Of a stretch of 64,000 nucleotides of DNA, positions 6,401 through 16,208 are shown piece by piece; position 1 is the first letter of the stretch; each line of letters begins with the position of its first letter. Under the pieces are notes generated by a model that saw only the letters and a program-made list of their open reading frames with translations, searched no databases and had not been told where the DNA came from. This DNA comes from Candidatus Uabimicrobium amorphum (GTDB lineage Bacteria; Planctomycetota; Uabimicrobiia; Uabimicrobiales; Uabimicrobiaceae). The DNA lies in the NCBI RefSeq assembly GCF_009002475.1, contig NZ_AP019860.1, positions 8,615,547-8,679,546 of the forward strand, given 5' to 3'. Position numbers and translations under genes: made by a program.

Positions 6401-9172
6401 CTATTCAGCAAAAGCTACCTGTAAAACATCGCTAAAGTAGTCCGCGAAGTGGCAACTAACGCCATCTTTTACGTTTTGTGGAAGTTCATCGTAGTCTTTT
6501 TTGTTCTCCAGTGGCAAGATCACCTGGGTAATACCTACGCGTTTAGCAGCGATCACCTTTTCTTTTACTCCACCGATGGGCAGAACTTTTCCGGTCAAAG
6601 TTAGTTCTCCGGTCATGGCAATATCAGAGCGAACCGGCTTTTGTTTTACTAACGAATACAAAGCCGTTGCCATGGTGATACCCGCGGATGGTCCATCTTT
6701 GGGAGTTGCACCTGCGGGAACGTGTAGATGAATGAAGTGATTGTCAAAATATCGCGTATTAATTCCCCACTTATCGGCTTGTGAGCAAATATAAGAGTAG
6801 GCAATATGCGAAGATTCTTCCATCACTTTTCCTAGCTGCCCGGTTTGCTTGTAACCGCCACTCTTGGAAACCTTTGCCGAGGCCTCGATATACAGAGTTT
6901 TTCCACCTAAACTCGTCCACGCTAGCCCCAACGCAACACCAGCCACATCTTTGTTATACAACTCTTCTTCGGTGAAAGGTGGTTGCTTGAGATATTTAAT
7001 CACATCTTCTTTATCTTTGATTTGTACCGAACTGGTATCACCTTCCGCGTGTTTGCGAATGACTTTACGCATAATTTTGGTAATATTTTTTTCCAAATTA
7101 CGCACACCCGCCTCACGAGCATAACCATCGATGATAAAACGTAACATGTCATCACCAATACTTACATCTGCGGTTTGTAATCCGTGCTTATCTAATTGCT
7201 TTTTGATGAGAAAATCGCGGGCAATGTTTAATTTTTCATCAAGTATGTAACCAGACAAATTGATAATTTCCATGCGGTCTAAAAGAGGTGCGGGTATCGT
7301 ATCTAATTGATTGGCGGTAGTAATAAACAGTATGCTTGACAAATCAAAGCGCACATCTAAAAAATGATCTAAAAATTCTTGGTTTTGTTCAGGGTCTAAT
7401 ACTTCGAGAAGAGCAGACGCCGGGTCTCCGCGAAAACTTGTGCCTATTTTGTCAATCTCATCGAGCATAATCACCGGGTTATTGGTATGCAGTGTTTTTA
7501 GACACTGAATTATTTTACCAGGCATAGCGCCAATATAAGTACGCCGATGACCTTTTATTTCGGCCTCATCGCGCATTCCCCCCACGGAGAAACGATAAAA
7601 TTTTCGCCCAAGAGCTTTGGCAATAGATTTACCAATAGATGTTTTTCCTACCCCAGGAGGACCGACAAAACACAATATCCCGCCATTTACTTTTTTGGTT
7701 TTAATAATCAAACTCAAAAATTCAAGAATTCTTTCCTTCGCATCCTCTAAGCCATAGTGATCAGCATTTAAAATATCCTCGGCTTTTTTGATATCTAAAT
7801 TATCCGCACAAGAAACGCCCCACGGAAGTAGAGTCATCCAATCTAGATAGTTACGACACACATGATATTCTGGTGAACTACGTTCCAGAGTTTTAAACTT
7901 ATCCAACTCCTCATCGTAGACTTCACGTGCTTCTTGCGAAAGAGTTAGTTTTTCCAAACGCTTTTCAAATTTTTCCACATCCGCGGTTTTGTCATCTTTT
8001 TCCAAACCAAGCTCTTTTTTAATGGCTTTGAGTTGTTCGCGTAAGAAAAATTCTTTTTGTTGTTGTGATATTTTATTTTCGATACTTTTACGTATTTTTT
8101 CTTGTAGTTGCGCAAGTTGAATTTCTTCTTGTAGTAGTATGAGTAACTTTTGCGCGCGTTTTGTTAGGTCAAGGGTTTCGAGTAGTTCTTGACGTTTCTC
8201 CGGAGTTGCCGTAGTCATCGAAGACACTAAATCCATAATAGGACCTGGGTCATCATATGAAATGTGAGAAATAAACAACTTTAATTGTTCTTGAAACAAC
8301 GGGTTTAATTTCAGAAGTTCTTTCACCGAAGAAATAATAGCCATGGTATGCGCTTTTAATTCATCGTCAGGGGTACCTTTCGTATCGTAGATATGCTCCA
8401 CATCCCAATGAATAACAGGTGTAGTGGTTATCTCTTTCTTTTTACGTATACGACATAATCCTTCAAGCATAATCTGGATATGTTCTTCATCTACGCTAGA
8501 TATTTTATGAACGCGTGCTGCGGTGCCATATTCATACAACTCAGATTCCAATAAATCTTTTTGAGAGTCTTTTGCCAAAACAATACCAACAACAGGTCGT
8601 TCTTTTTTATCGATCAAATCAATTGTTTCCTGTAATGACACATCGCTAATCACTAAAGGTATCAACATTTTGGGGAATAGAGGTATATCTAAAATAGGTA
8701 TAATCGGCATTGTTTGCGGCAAAATTTCCGACGCAACGATAAGTTGATCATTTGAAGAACTTTGCTCATCATCTTCATCTAAGTCATTTGCCGTGTTTTC
8801 TTCACTTACATCATTTTCATCTTTTACCGTATCAACATTTTCTTCATTTTCGTTTTCTTTTACGTCTGCATCTAGCTCTATATCTTGTATTTCATCGATT
8901 TCTTCTGCGTCCGCTTCTTTTGCGTCTATTTCTATTTCTTTTGCGTCTATTTCTATTTCTTTTGCGTCTATTTCTATTTCTTTTGCGTCTATTTCCTGCG
9001 ATACGGTATTTTCTATGCACATTGGTGGTGTGTTAGAAAGATTTTCATTCGTGTCATTTTGTGGAATATCATGATTTGGTGTTGTGTTTTCTTGCTCTTT
9101 GTGTGCGCTATTTTTTTCTATCTGTTCTTGGTCCGCAACAAATTCATTTTCATTTTTCTTATCTGCACTCAT
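6401..9172 (-). CDS. lon: ATP-dependent protease Lon with acidic repeat extension
   Basis: About 923 residues from the ATG at 9172, chosen because GGAG lies 6 nt upstream; an in-frame TTG (9184) and ATG (9178) are less well placed. Residues ~1-150 are a Glu/Asp-rich, low-complexity extension not found in standard Lon, with four copies of an EIDAKEI unit. Then come the LonB-type substrate domain (PIIPILDIPLFPKMLIPLVI), a coiled region, the AAA+ module with GPPGVGKTS and MLDEIDKIG, and the Ser-Lys protease domain with KDGPSAG and the LPIGGVKEKVIAAKR lysine region. It degrades misfolded and regulatory proteins in the cytoplasm. No CIRCE-type heat-shock operator was seen upstream. Confidence 0.96.
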   Translation of the reverse strand: MSADKKNENEFVADQEQIEKNSAHKEQENTTPNHDIPQNDTNENLSNTPPMCIENTVSQEIDAKEIEIDAKEIEIDAKEIEIDAKEADAEEIDEIQDIELDADVKENENEENVDTVKDENDVSEENTANDLDEDDEQSSSNDQLIVASEILPQTMPIIPILDIPLFPKMLIPLVISDVSLQETIDLIDKKERPVVGIVLAKDSQKDLLESELYEYGTAARVHKISSVDEEHIQIMLEGLCRIRKKKEITTTPVIHWDVEHIYDTKGTPDDELKAHTMAIISSVKELLKLNPLFQEQLKLFISHISYDDPGPIMDLVSSMTTATPEKRQELLETLDLTKRAQKLLILLQEEIQLAQLQEKIRKSIENKISQQQKEFFLREQLKAIKKELGLEKDDKTADVEKFEKRLEKLTLSQEAREVYDEELDKFKTLERSSPEYHVCRNYLDWMTLLPWGVSCADNLDIKKAEDILNADHYGLEDAKERILEFLSLIIKTKKVNGGILCFVGPPGVGKTSIGKSIAKALGRKFYRFSVGGMRDEAEIKGHRRTYIGAMPGKIIQCLKTLHTNNPVIMLDEIDKIGTSFRGDPASALLEVLDPEQNQEFLDHFLDVRFDLSSILFITTANQLDTIPAPLLDRMEIINLSGYILDEKLNIARDFLIKKQLDKHGLQTADVSIGDDMLRFIIDGYAREAGVRNLEKNITKIMRKVIRKHAEGDTSSVQIKDKEDVIKYLKQPPFTEEELYNKDVAGVALGLAWTSLGGKTLYIEASAKVSKSGGYKQTGQLGKVMEESSHIAYSYICSQADKWGINTRYFDNHFIHLHVPAGATPKDGPSAGITMATALYSLVKQKPVRSDIAMTGELTLTGKVLPIGGVKEKVIAAKRVGITQVILPLENKKDYDELPQNVKDGVSCHFADYFSDVLQVAFAE
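8915..8995 (-). repeat. 21-nt tandem repeat within lon
   Basis: About four copies of a 21-nt unit with the core TTTTGCGTCTATTTC (plus strand) encode the EIDAKEI repeats in the Lon extension. The period is a multiple of three, so copy-number change keeps the frame. Copies are almost identical, which suggests recent expansion or slippage. Confidence 0.85.
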
Positions 9173-9525
9173 GGCCATCTCCAATTACTTGATAATAGGT
9201 GTCGCACAAAGTAGGCGAGCGATACAACATACGTTTATTATATTCAGCAAAAAAAATGCCACGCGCATGGAAACATTTACTGCAAAAGTTCTTTCCATAG
9301 GAAAAACGGCCTTTACAGCGTAAAAAAAACGTTACATTGGTTTATATATTGGCTGTTGAGTGTAGCACATTTGACACATATATTGCTATTCTGGCGTAGT
9401 TTTTGATAAAATTAAAAATCGGCTTTTACAAATTTGGTCACCACTTATTGATTCCGTATTGTTTTATCTCGATGAAACACCTCTATTCTTGGTGAAAATT
9501 TTTACCTGACGCAAGGATGATCGCT
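9173..9525. other. 353-nt noncoding gap between divergent lon and the 1380-residue fusion gene
   Basis: No credible gene was found. The gap must contain both divergent promoters. A TTGACA occurs at about 9370 but no good -10 box lies at the right spacing. AAGGA (9513-9517) is a ribosome binding site for the ATG at 9526. Confidence 0.5.
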
Positions 9526-12500
9526 ATGAAGAGAATGATGACTCTGTTGTTGTTATTACCCATGCTTTTCGCAAGTGAACGCTACGTTTACATACAAAGT
9601 ATCGAAATTACAAAAAAAAATGCCGCGGGAAAGTCTTGGGATGGCTTCTATGGCAAACCTGATATTTTGTTATCCATTTCCGTGTGGCAAAATAGTCAAT
9701 GGCTTACTATTTTTGAAAGCAAAAAATTCAAAGATACCTTTGCCGTACAAAAGGGGTTTCCCACGAGAATTTCTATCGCCGCAAAACAAAAAATTCGTAT
9801 GGAAGTTTTTGACAATGACTTGCAAAAGAATGACCTCGTGGGTCGCCATGAATTCGTAGTAGATGCGGAAGTATTGTCCGGTAAAGAACAAACTTTATCT
9901 TTTGGAAGGGTAACTAAGCTTGTTTACCACACACTACCTTACAAAGACGATGAAGATCGAGACGCCTATTCGCGAAAACAACGATTAAAAATACAGGCCT
10001 ACGAGGAACAACTTGCCGCAAAGAATAAGCTCATTCAAAAATACAAACGCGAAATCAAGGACTTGCAGGAAGTCATCAAACAATATCAACTACTTGGAGA
10101 AAAATATGGAATTGATGAAATAAAAGATCTACATCGCGATGTCGTGGAGTTCTCTTCTGAAAATGCCACAAACGAATTCCATAAATATACTCCTTACCGC
10201 GATATCACCAGTTTATTCGAACTGCAATATCCCCATAGTTGGTCAGTAACCAACGACATAATGCCTTCGGCTTTTTCCACAAAATTTCAAGCAAAAAAAA
10301 TGGAGAGTATTGAAGTACATGTTACGCTTGGTGACGAAACAGCAACATCTGTTCTTGAGGAATACAAAAGAAAACTCCCCTCTTTTTTAAATAACGCTCC
10401 TCTTTCTAGAGAAAAATCACATCGCGTCGAATCGTGGAACGACACACAGCTAGTTGTTGGTCATTTTACCACAGAAGATAAAGCACAAAATTGGCGGGCA
10501 CTCTTTTACAAACAAAATGCCGTACAATTTTTCATACGTGTCAATTTAACCGCAGAGCACGAACACATATGGCATCATTTACGCAAAACACTGCGTTTTT
10601 TTCCAGAAAAGTTTATCGCAAAGCGCAAAGATACACCGATGTCAACGGCGGATGTCGTGAAACTAGCTAAGAAAGCGACTGTACTCGTCCACGCCAACTA
10701 TGGCAAAAAACGCGGAACGGGAACCGGATGGTTTATTCACCCCGCAGGGTACATAATTACCAATCACCATGTATGTTTCGACCACAAAGACGATTACAAA
10801 CAAGCAAAAGAGTTGCACATTTCCTGGGATTCGGGTGTTGCCAATCAAAAAGTACGTGCAAAATTAGTCGCGGCGTGGTACCAAGAAAAGCCGGTGCATA
10901 AGGATATTGCTTTACTAAAAATAGAAGGTGGCAACTACCCGTATTTGCCAATGGCCAATCCACAAAACACCATAGAAAGTGACCGCATTCTCACTCTCGG
11001 ATTTCCCCGCACAGATGTTTTTGGTAGTAGTGACATCACAATTACTGAAGGTACGATTATTCGTCTTGTAGAAAATCCATATGGTAAACTAGACGTCATT
11101 TACATAGATGCACAAATCACCTCAGGTAATTCCGGAGGCCCTTGCTATGATCTCAATTTAGGTGGCGTTATTGGAATTAATACCGCAATCCACACCGGTA
11201 GTTTGCATGGTTATAACATTACATTACCGGTCTCTATAGCTGTCGAAGAATTCCCCGAAGTTTTTTACCCTAGTAACCGTAAATTACAAATGGCAGATCA
11301 TTATAAGTTGGCCTCATACTATGCATCACGAAAATGGTATCGCGGAGCATCACGAGAATTTTTTCACCTAACACGTCTACAACCCAAAAATGACTTATTC
11401 TGGGCGCTTTTAGGCCAAACTTCATTAAAAAATGCCGTGCTAAAAAATAAGGTAAAAGCGGTCGCGTATTTAAAAAAAGCCTTGGAAATCAATGCGAAAA
11501 ATCGTATTGCGTTAGAGACTCTTGGAAAATACTACGCAAACGAAAAAGACAATAAAAATGCATTCTTGCACTACAATCACTTAATTCATTTTTATCCCAA
11601 AAATGCCAATGCATATATTCACCGCGCGAAACTACTTGTCGAAGCACAGCGTTATAAAGAAGCCATACACGATGCCAAAATTGCTCTAGAACTGCACGAA
11701 AGCCCAGAGCCACATGCTCTTTTGGGAAAAATTTACTATCTACAACAGAAATTTGTGGAAGGCCAGGAACAATATAAAAAGGCTCTTGCCATAAATCAAC
11801 GATTTATCACAGCGGATTTGGGTAGAGTTGCTTATTATTTATACACCCGCGCATACACAACCGCCGAAGCGGAATATTCATTATTATTGAAAAAATACCC
11901 TGAAAATGTGCAAATGGAACTCGAAGTGGCGAAGTTTTACTATGCACACAAAAAAAACAAAGCCAAAGCGCTACGACATTACCAGCAAGTATTGGCCATA
12001 TATAAAAAGCGTAAAATGACTCCTGATCTTTATGTGCTAAGAGCTATCGCGCAATTAGCTTACAGCCTTCAGGAATACAATATAGCTCTCAATGCGTACA
12101 TCGCACGTTTGTCATTAGAAGTAGACAACGATGGTAAATTTGATACATATGTTGGGCTTGGTAATGTATACCTCAAAACAAAACAGTATGCTTACAGTGA
12201 TGCTTACTACTGTTTAGCGTTTGCGACGAATCCCAAAGACAAGGTGCTCAAGAAGTTTTTGCAGGGGAAAAAATTAGAACCGCTATCCGTACCGCTGCTC
12301 AACAAACTCATCTTCACCCAACCTGCGCGTGTTGTGGCGAGAATTATTATGGTGGCAAATCTAAATTTTACCTACAGCAACGAGCAAATATACAAAATGT
12401 CCGCTAAGCTCCCGGTTGATATTTACAATGCTTTGTTACTACGCGCCAAAAACAAATGGCTACCCATTCGTCCCCAAATAAAAAGTCGTGTAAAAATCAA

Positions 12501-13668
12501 CGATCATTTGCTAAAAAATTGCGTAGTCAAGGCCATGAAATTTTATCCAAAAAACAATAAGTGGTATGTAGACTTCCGTTTTACAAACAACAATAGCGTG
12601 GCGGTTACCAAAATAAAAATCAACGCCAATTTACAAAACCAAGCAAAAAAAACCATAAAAGTGGTCTTTATCGATCCAAAAGAAACGATCCAACCAGGAG
12701 AAACCAAAGAATACACGCAAGTATTTTTGGTTCCCTTTATTAAATATGCCCATGTACGCTTTGTGTATCTCAAAATATATAACCTACAACAAACCAAGGC
12801 AACAAAACCCGTTGCACCAAAAACCCAATTACACTTGGCCGTAGGTAGTGCCCAAGGAACTTATTACCAAAAAGGTCTTTCGATTCAACAACTCTTGGCA
12901 AAAGATCAAATAGAGGTTGTACTTCGCGAATCTCCAGGAGCGTTTCGCAACTTACTGAGCATTGCCAACAATGAAGTGGACATCGCCTTTACACAATTCG
13001 ATAGTTGGTTGGCCACGGCAATTGATAAACAACTCAAGAAGAAAATAGAACAGGTCGCCATCATCACACCTGTGGGAACAGAGGAAATTCATATTTTAGT
13101 ACGCAAAGACGCCAAAGTACAACGGCTCCAAGATCTACAAGACAAAACCGTACACCTTGGAGCAGATACTTCGGGAACATCAATTACCGCAGGAATACTA
13201 CTCAACATGGCTGGCGTCGATATAAACTCGATCACCGCCGATTATTCTTCTCCACAAAAAGCGGTAGAAAAGTTGCTGTCTGGGGAAATTGATGCCATGT
13301 TTTATACCGTAGGCGCCCCCGCAGAACTTTTCAAAAACATTGATCAAAGCTATCGCGACCACATTGCACTTTTAGAAATAAGCCCTGATTTTATCGCGAG
13401 TATTCAAAAAAAGTCAACAGGTATATACGGAACAACCGTCATTGCCGCAGGAACATATCCGTGGCTAACAAAAGATACCGTAGTTCTCAATACATTATCG
13501 TTGTTAATCACCCATCGTTCGCAATCCTCGACGATGATCAAAAAAGTATTTGATTTGATTTTAGAAAACAAAGATTTCCTACAAAAATCACATGCAAGTT
13601 GGGGAAAAATAGATAAACATTTACTACAGCGCATACCAGAGTACTACTTGCACGACGGTGTTAAATAA
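9526..13668 (+). CDS. Exported C2-like/coiled-coil/trypsin-like protease/TPR/TAXI-binding-protein fusion
   Basis: About 1380 residues. The ATG at 9526 has AAGGA 8 nt upstream; an ATG at 9517 is too close to it. A signal peptide (MKRMMTLLLLLPMLFAS) is followed by a C2-like beta domain (~20-125; VFDNDLQKNDLVGRHEF), a coiled coil (~145-185), and a PsbP-like beta domain (~215-360). Next is a chymotrypsin/DegP-type protease (~370-570) with His in TNHHV, Asp in HKDIALLKI and Ser in SGNSGGP, all present. TPR-like repeats (~580-910) and a beta domain (~1000-1085; PGETKEY) follow. The end (~1100-1380) is a TAXI/TRAP-type solute-binding domain (LAVGSAQGTYY, DIAFTQFDSW, LGADTSGTSITAG). It probably acts outside the inner membrane. 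No TRAP membrane subunits are nearby. I know no described protein with this architecture. It converges on a second large exported protein. Confidence 0.85.
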   Translation: MKRMMTLLLLLPMLFASERYVYIQSIEITKKNAAGKSWDGFYGKPDILLSISVWQNSQWLTIFESKKFKDTFAVQKGFPTRISIAAKQKIRMEVFDNDLQKNDLVGRHEFVVDAEVLSGKEQTLSFGRVTKLVYHTLPYKDDEDRDAYSRKQRLKIQAYEEQLAAKNKLIQKYKREIKDLQEVIKQYQLLGEKYGIDEIKDLHRDVVEFSSENATNEFHKYTPYRDITSLFELQYPHSWSVTNDIMPSAFSTKFQAKKMESIEVHVTLGDETATSVLEEYKRKLPSFLNNAPLSREKSHRVESWNDTQLVVGHFTTEDKAQNWRALFYKQNAVQFFIRVNLTAEHEHIWHHLRKTLRFFPEKFIAKRKDTPMSTADVVKLAKKATVLVHANYGKKRGTGTGWFIHPAGYIITNHHVCFDHKDDYKQAKELHISWDSGVANQKVRAKLVAAWYQEKPVHKDIALLKIEGGNYPYLPMANPQNTIESDRILTLGFPRTDVFGSSDITITEGTIIRLVENPYGKLDVIYIDAQITSGNSGGPCYDLNLGGVIGINTAIHTGSLHGYNITLPVSIAVEEFPEVFYPSNRKLQMADHYKLASYYASRKWYRGASREFFHLTRLQPKNDLFWALLGQTSLKNAVLKNKVKAVAYLKKALEINAKNRIALETLGKYYANEKDNKNAFLHYNHLIHFYPKNANAYIHRAKLLVEAQRYKEAIHDAKIALELHESPEPHALLGKIYYLQQKFVEGQEQYKKALAINQRFITADLGRVAYYLYTRAYTTAEAEYSLLLKKYPENVQMELEVAKFYYAHKKNKAKALRHYQQVLAIYKKRKMTPDLYVLRAIAQLAYSLQEYNIALNAYIARLSLEVDNDGKFDTYVGLGNVYLKTKQYAYSDAYYCLAFATNPKDKVLKKFLQGKKLEPLSVPLLNKLIFTQPARVVARIIMVANLNFTYSNEQIYKMSAKLPVDIYNALLLRAKNKWLPIRPQIKSRVKINDHLLKNCVVKAMKFYPKNNKWYVDFRFTNNNSVAVTKIKINANLQNQAKKTIKVVFIDPKETIQPGETKEYTQVFLVPFIKYAHVRFVYLKIYNLQQTKATKPVAPKTQLHLAVGSAQGTYYQKGLSIQQLLAKDQIEVVLRESPGAFRNLLSIANNEVDIAFTQFDSWLATAIDKQLKKKIEQVAIITPVGTEEIHILVRKDAKVQRLQDLQDKTVHLGADTSGTSITAGILLNMAGVDINSITADYSSPQKAVEKLLSGEIDAMFYTVGAPAELFKNIDQSYRDHIALLEISPDFIASIQKKSTGIYGTTVIAAGTYPWLTKDTVVLNTLSLLITHRSQSSTMIKKVFDLILENKDFLQKSHASWGKIDKHLLQRIPEYYLHDGVK

Positions 13669-13680
13669 ACGAGCTAGACA

Positions 13681-13711
13681 GTAAACAGGAGAATAGCTTT
13701 CTCCTGTTTAC
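13681..13711. terminator. Perfect 13-bp hairpin containing the stop codon of the convergent gene
   Basis: GTAAACAGGAGAA and TTCTCCTGTTTAC pair around a TAGCT loop between two convergent genes. The right arm contains the TAA of the minus-strand gene (13710-13708). It has no long T-run. It probably ends transcription or protects 3' ends in both directions. Confidence 0.6.
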
Positions 13712-16017
13712 CTTTCAAATCGTAGCATCCACGCAGAAACACTATTGTTCACGATTATTTCTTTCACGCCTTCTTTAGCACCTGGTAGCAAAAACACGTC
13801 AAATTCCAAACCATTTTTCGTCACCATAACAGCGCCGACTTTTTGTAAATGAACGTCCGCAAATTTGATGGACAAGTAATGCTTCCCTCCGGATTTTTGG
13901 AACATAGACAATCTTTCCTTCTTCAGTTTTACTTGCAGTGTAACACGGTGTTTGTATCCAAGTTTCCACAGGCCTTTGATGATATTTTCTGGTATTTTGT
14001 TCTTTACTCTAGCACTAACGATTTTCGGAGTAGGTAAACGCCGCCACACTTCATTACCTTTCATTGCATAAGAATCATTTTCTTCATCCAAAAACTCGCG
14101 CTGTGCGTGGCGTAATGGTGGAAGTGCAAATGGCTTCTTCATTCGCTCGCGAATACGCCAGCTACCGGAGATTTCTTGCAAATTCTTTGTGATTTTCAGG
14201 TTCACAAAAACAGGTCTTGTGGCCGTCGCATTTTGTATATAACTTCCCTTGATTCCGTTTGTGGTATAGTGAAGGTTTTCTTTAAAGTGTGTGAGTTCCT
14301 GTCTTTTTCCCGACACCTCTAAATATCCGTGTGGTCCATTTTTCGTGATAAACATAAATCCTTTGATTTTTTCGTGTTTACTGTCGTTGTACTCTATCGA
14401 CCAATTGCCAATGAGAGGTTCCCAAGGCAACTTTTCTAAAACGATAAAATTGACACGATCATCGATGAAAGTGATGTATTCATCTTCCCCAGAAAAAGTA
14501 TTGGCCAAGTGAAATTCATAATTCCCAGGTTGTGGCGTGTCAAAAATCACCGAACCATTGGGCATAGAGGAAACGCTCTTACTTTCTCCTCCAGGAGAAA
14601 TGACGACTTGTGTCTCTTTGGAATACCATTTGGGAAGTTGATAGGAGACAACTATTTTCTCTCCTGCGACAAACTCCTTCTTTGCTAATAGCAAAACGCC
14701 ACGACCTTCGGCCTGAACTTCAAAACTCACGTGTGTGATTTCTCGGGAAAATATGCCGTGTAGTCGTAAGTCATACTTTCCTGGACGCGCAGGTGTTTTG
14801 AATTTTTTCTTCAGAATACCTTCTCGCTTTTCCAAAAAAAATCGTTGTAAACTGTTCGCGCGATTTACCGCAACATTTCCATGCGCAATCTCCGAGGCAA
14901 CAAGATCTATGTACATTGTCGTTCTTTCGGGAATTTCAAAAGGAATTTTGTACTTCACATCGATAAAAGTGTTCATTTCATAGCGACTCCCTGATTTAGG
15001 AAGTGTTTTTAATATCAGCTTTGCGGGTGGAATCGCCAAATAAAAAAGGCCTTTTTTCTCACTAAAACCTCTGGTACTGCGAGGAGAAACACTCTTGTTC
15101 CCGAGGTACACAAACAATTTAGCAAGATTCTTCTTTGAAGCCGCAAATTCTAAAATAGCCACCGTATTCCCCACAGCGTCCAATGCTTGCAAAACGAAAT
15201 CGTCAATGTACGCCTCAACCAGTTGTCCACCAGGTACACTTGCCGCAACCTTTGCCCAAAAACTGGCAACCACTTTTAAGGTCTCGATGTTCAACTCAAA
15301 CTTACCAAGCGTCTTCATCGCATCAATGAATTCTACAGTATCAAGTACTTGCCCAATTTTATCATCGACATCAGCCAATTTTTTCAACGCTTTTTTCAAC
15401 CTTGGCAACCGATCTTTAAACTTGGAAACCAGATTTCCAATAACGTGTTCTTTTACATACTCATCTAAAAACACATCGGTTTTTATCAACTCTTGAAAAG
15501 TAGTTTTGGCTCTCTCCTCAATGTTCATTTTTTCACGAAGACGCGTCAACTTCTTACGCCATCCGTTGAGTCCTTCCTCGACGATACTTTTTGTTTTCAA
15601 GTCGTTCATTAGTATAAGAACAAAACTATTGTGTGCCGGATCTAACTTAGGTAAATCTAAATTTACGGCATTTAACACCAATAATCCGTATTCTTCTGCC
15701 TTCGCTTTTTCTGCCTCACCTTGCACAAGAATAGCTTGACTACGTAGCTCTAACAAACCTTTTATGGAGTTCAAATAAATCTTGCGCTTTGTCGTGTAAC
15801 TTTTGATCGCAGCACTGATATTACCTTCCAATGCTCCTAACTGCGCCGTTAGATGAACAACTTTCTCTTTATTAATAAACTTTTCTAGAACTTGTTTACG
15901 CAAGACATCGTATTTTTTTACCTGTTCTTGCACATGCTTGGCAGCCTCAATCACATCTTCATGGTTTACGGCAAACAAAGTATTACATAGTAAGAATAAA
16001 TATAGCAAATATTTCAT
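13708..16017 (-). CDS. Large exported protein, function unknown
   Basis: About 769 residues. The ATG at 16017 gives a clean signal peptide (MKYLLYLFLLCNTLFA) and has AAAGGAAAA upstream; an in-frame start 18 nt earlier (16035) has neither advantage. Residues ~20-290 are predicted mostly helical with coiled-coil character. The rest is beta-rich: segments such as PGKYDLRLHG, PGNYEFHLAN and LIGNWSIEYND suggest two Ig-like/cohesin-like modules followed by a lipocalin-like 'GxW' module repeated at WSIEY and GSWRI. No catalytic motif was found. Its neighbour, converging on it, is the exported protease/TAXI fusion, so both may act in the periplasm. I do not recognise the family. Confidence 0.75.
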   Translation of the reverse strand: MKYLLYLFLLCNTLFAVNHEDVIEAAKHVQEQVKKYDVLRKQVLEKFINKEKVVHLTAQLGALEGNISAAIKSYTTKRKIYLNSIKGLLELRSQAILVQGEAEKAKAEEYGLLVLNAVNLDLPKLDPAHNSFVLILMNDLKTKSIVEEGLNGWRKKLTRLREKMNIEERAKTTFQELIKTDVFLDEYVKEHVIGNLVSKFKDRLPRLKKALKKLADVDDKIGQVLDTVEFIDAMKTLGKFELNIETLKVVASFWAKVAASVPGGQLVEAYIDDFVLQALDAVGNTVAILEFAASKKNLAKLFVYLGNKSVSPRSTRGFSEKKGLFYLAIPPAKLILKTLPKSGSRYEMNTFIDVKYKIPFEIPERTTMYIDLVASEIAHGNVAVNRANSLQRFFLEKREGILKKKFKTPARPGKYDLRLHGIFSREITHVSFEVQAEGRGVLLLAKKEFVAGEKIVVSYQLPKWYSKETQVVISPGGESKSVSSMPNGSVIFDTPQPGNYEFHLANTFSGEDEYITFIDDRVNFIVLEKLPWEPLIGNWSIEYNDSKHEKIKGFMFITKNGPHGYLEVSGKRQELTHFKENLHYTTNGIKGSYIQNATATRPVFVNLKITKNLQEISGSWRIRERMKKPFALPPLRHAQREFLDEENDSYAMKGNEVWRRLPTPKIVSARVKNKIPENIIKGLWKLGYKHRVTLQVKLKKERLSMFQKSGGKHYLSIKFADVHLQKVGAVMVTKNGLEFDVFLLPGAKEGVKEIIVNNSVSAWMLRFER

Positions 16018-16150
16018 GGTTGTTTTCCTTTGCATTACATAATAATAAACCTTTACGCAATACTATTGGCTTTGAAACAGAAAAAGGTGATTTGAAATGT
16101 AGAATTTTGATTTGGCATTAAAAGTGTATCGAAAAAGTAAAGAAACGTAC

Positions 16151-16178
16151 AGTTATCCCGCATAAAATCGGGATAACT
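16151..16178 (-). terminator. 10-bp hairpin after the symporter gene
   Basis: AGTTATCCCG and CGGGATAACT pair perfectly around CATAAAAT, about 30 nt after the stop of the minus-strand symporter gene. It has no immediate T-run, so the call is tentative. Confidence 0.5.
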
Positions 16179-16208
16179 ATATTGTGAAATAATGGTGTCA
16201 GAGTAAGT

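Noticed and set aside
8752..9214. Several plus-strand open frames rich in Phe/Leu/Ser opposite lon
   Set aside because: They mirror the 21-nt repeat and acidic codons of lon; not real proteins.
9084..9323. 79-residue plus-strand frame reaching into the lon/fusion gap
   Set aside because: It starts inside lon, lacks a ribosome binding site, and shows no domain.
9340..9420. CIRCE-like element upstream of lon
   Set aside because: Only a partial GAGTGTAGCA match; no inverted partner at the right distance.
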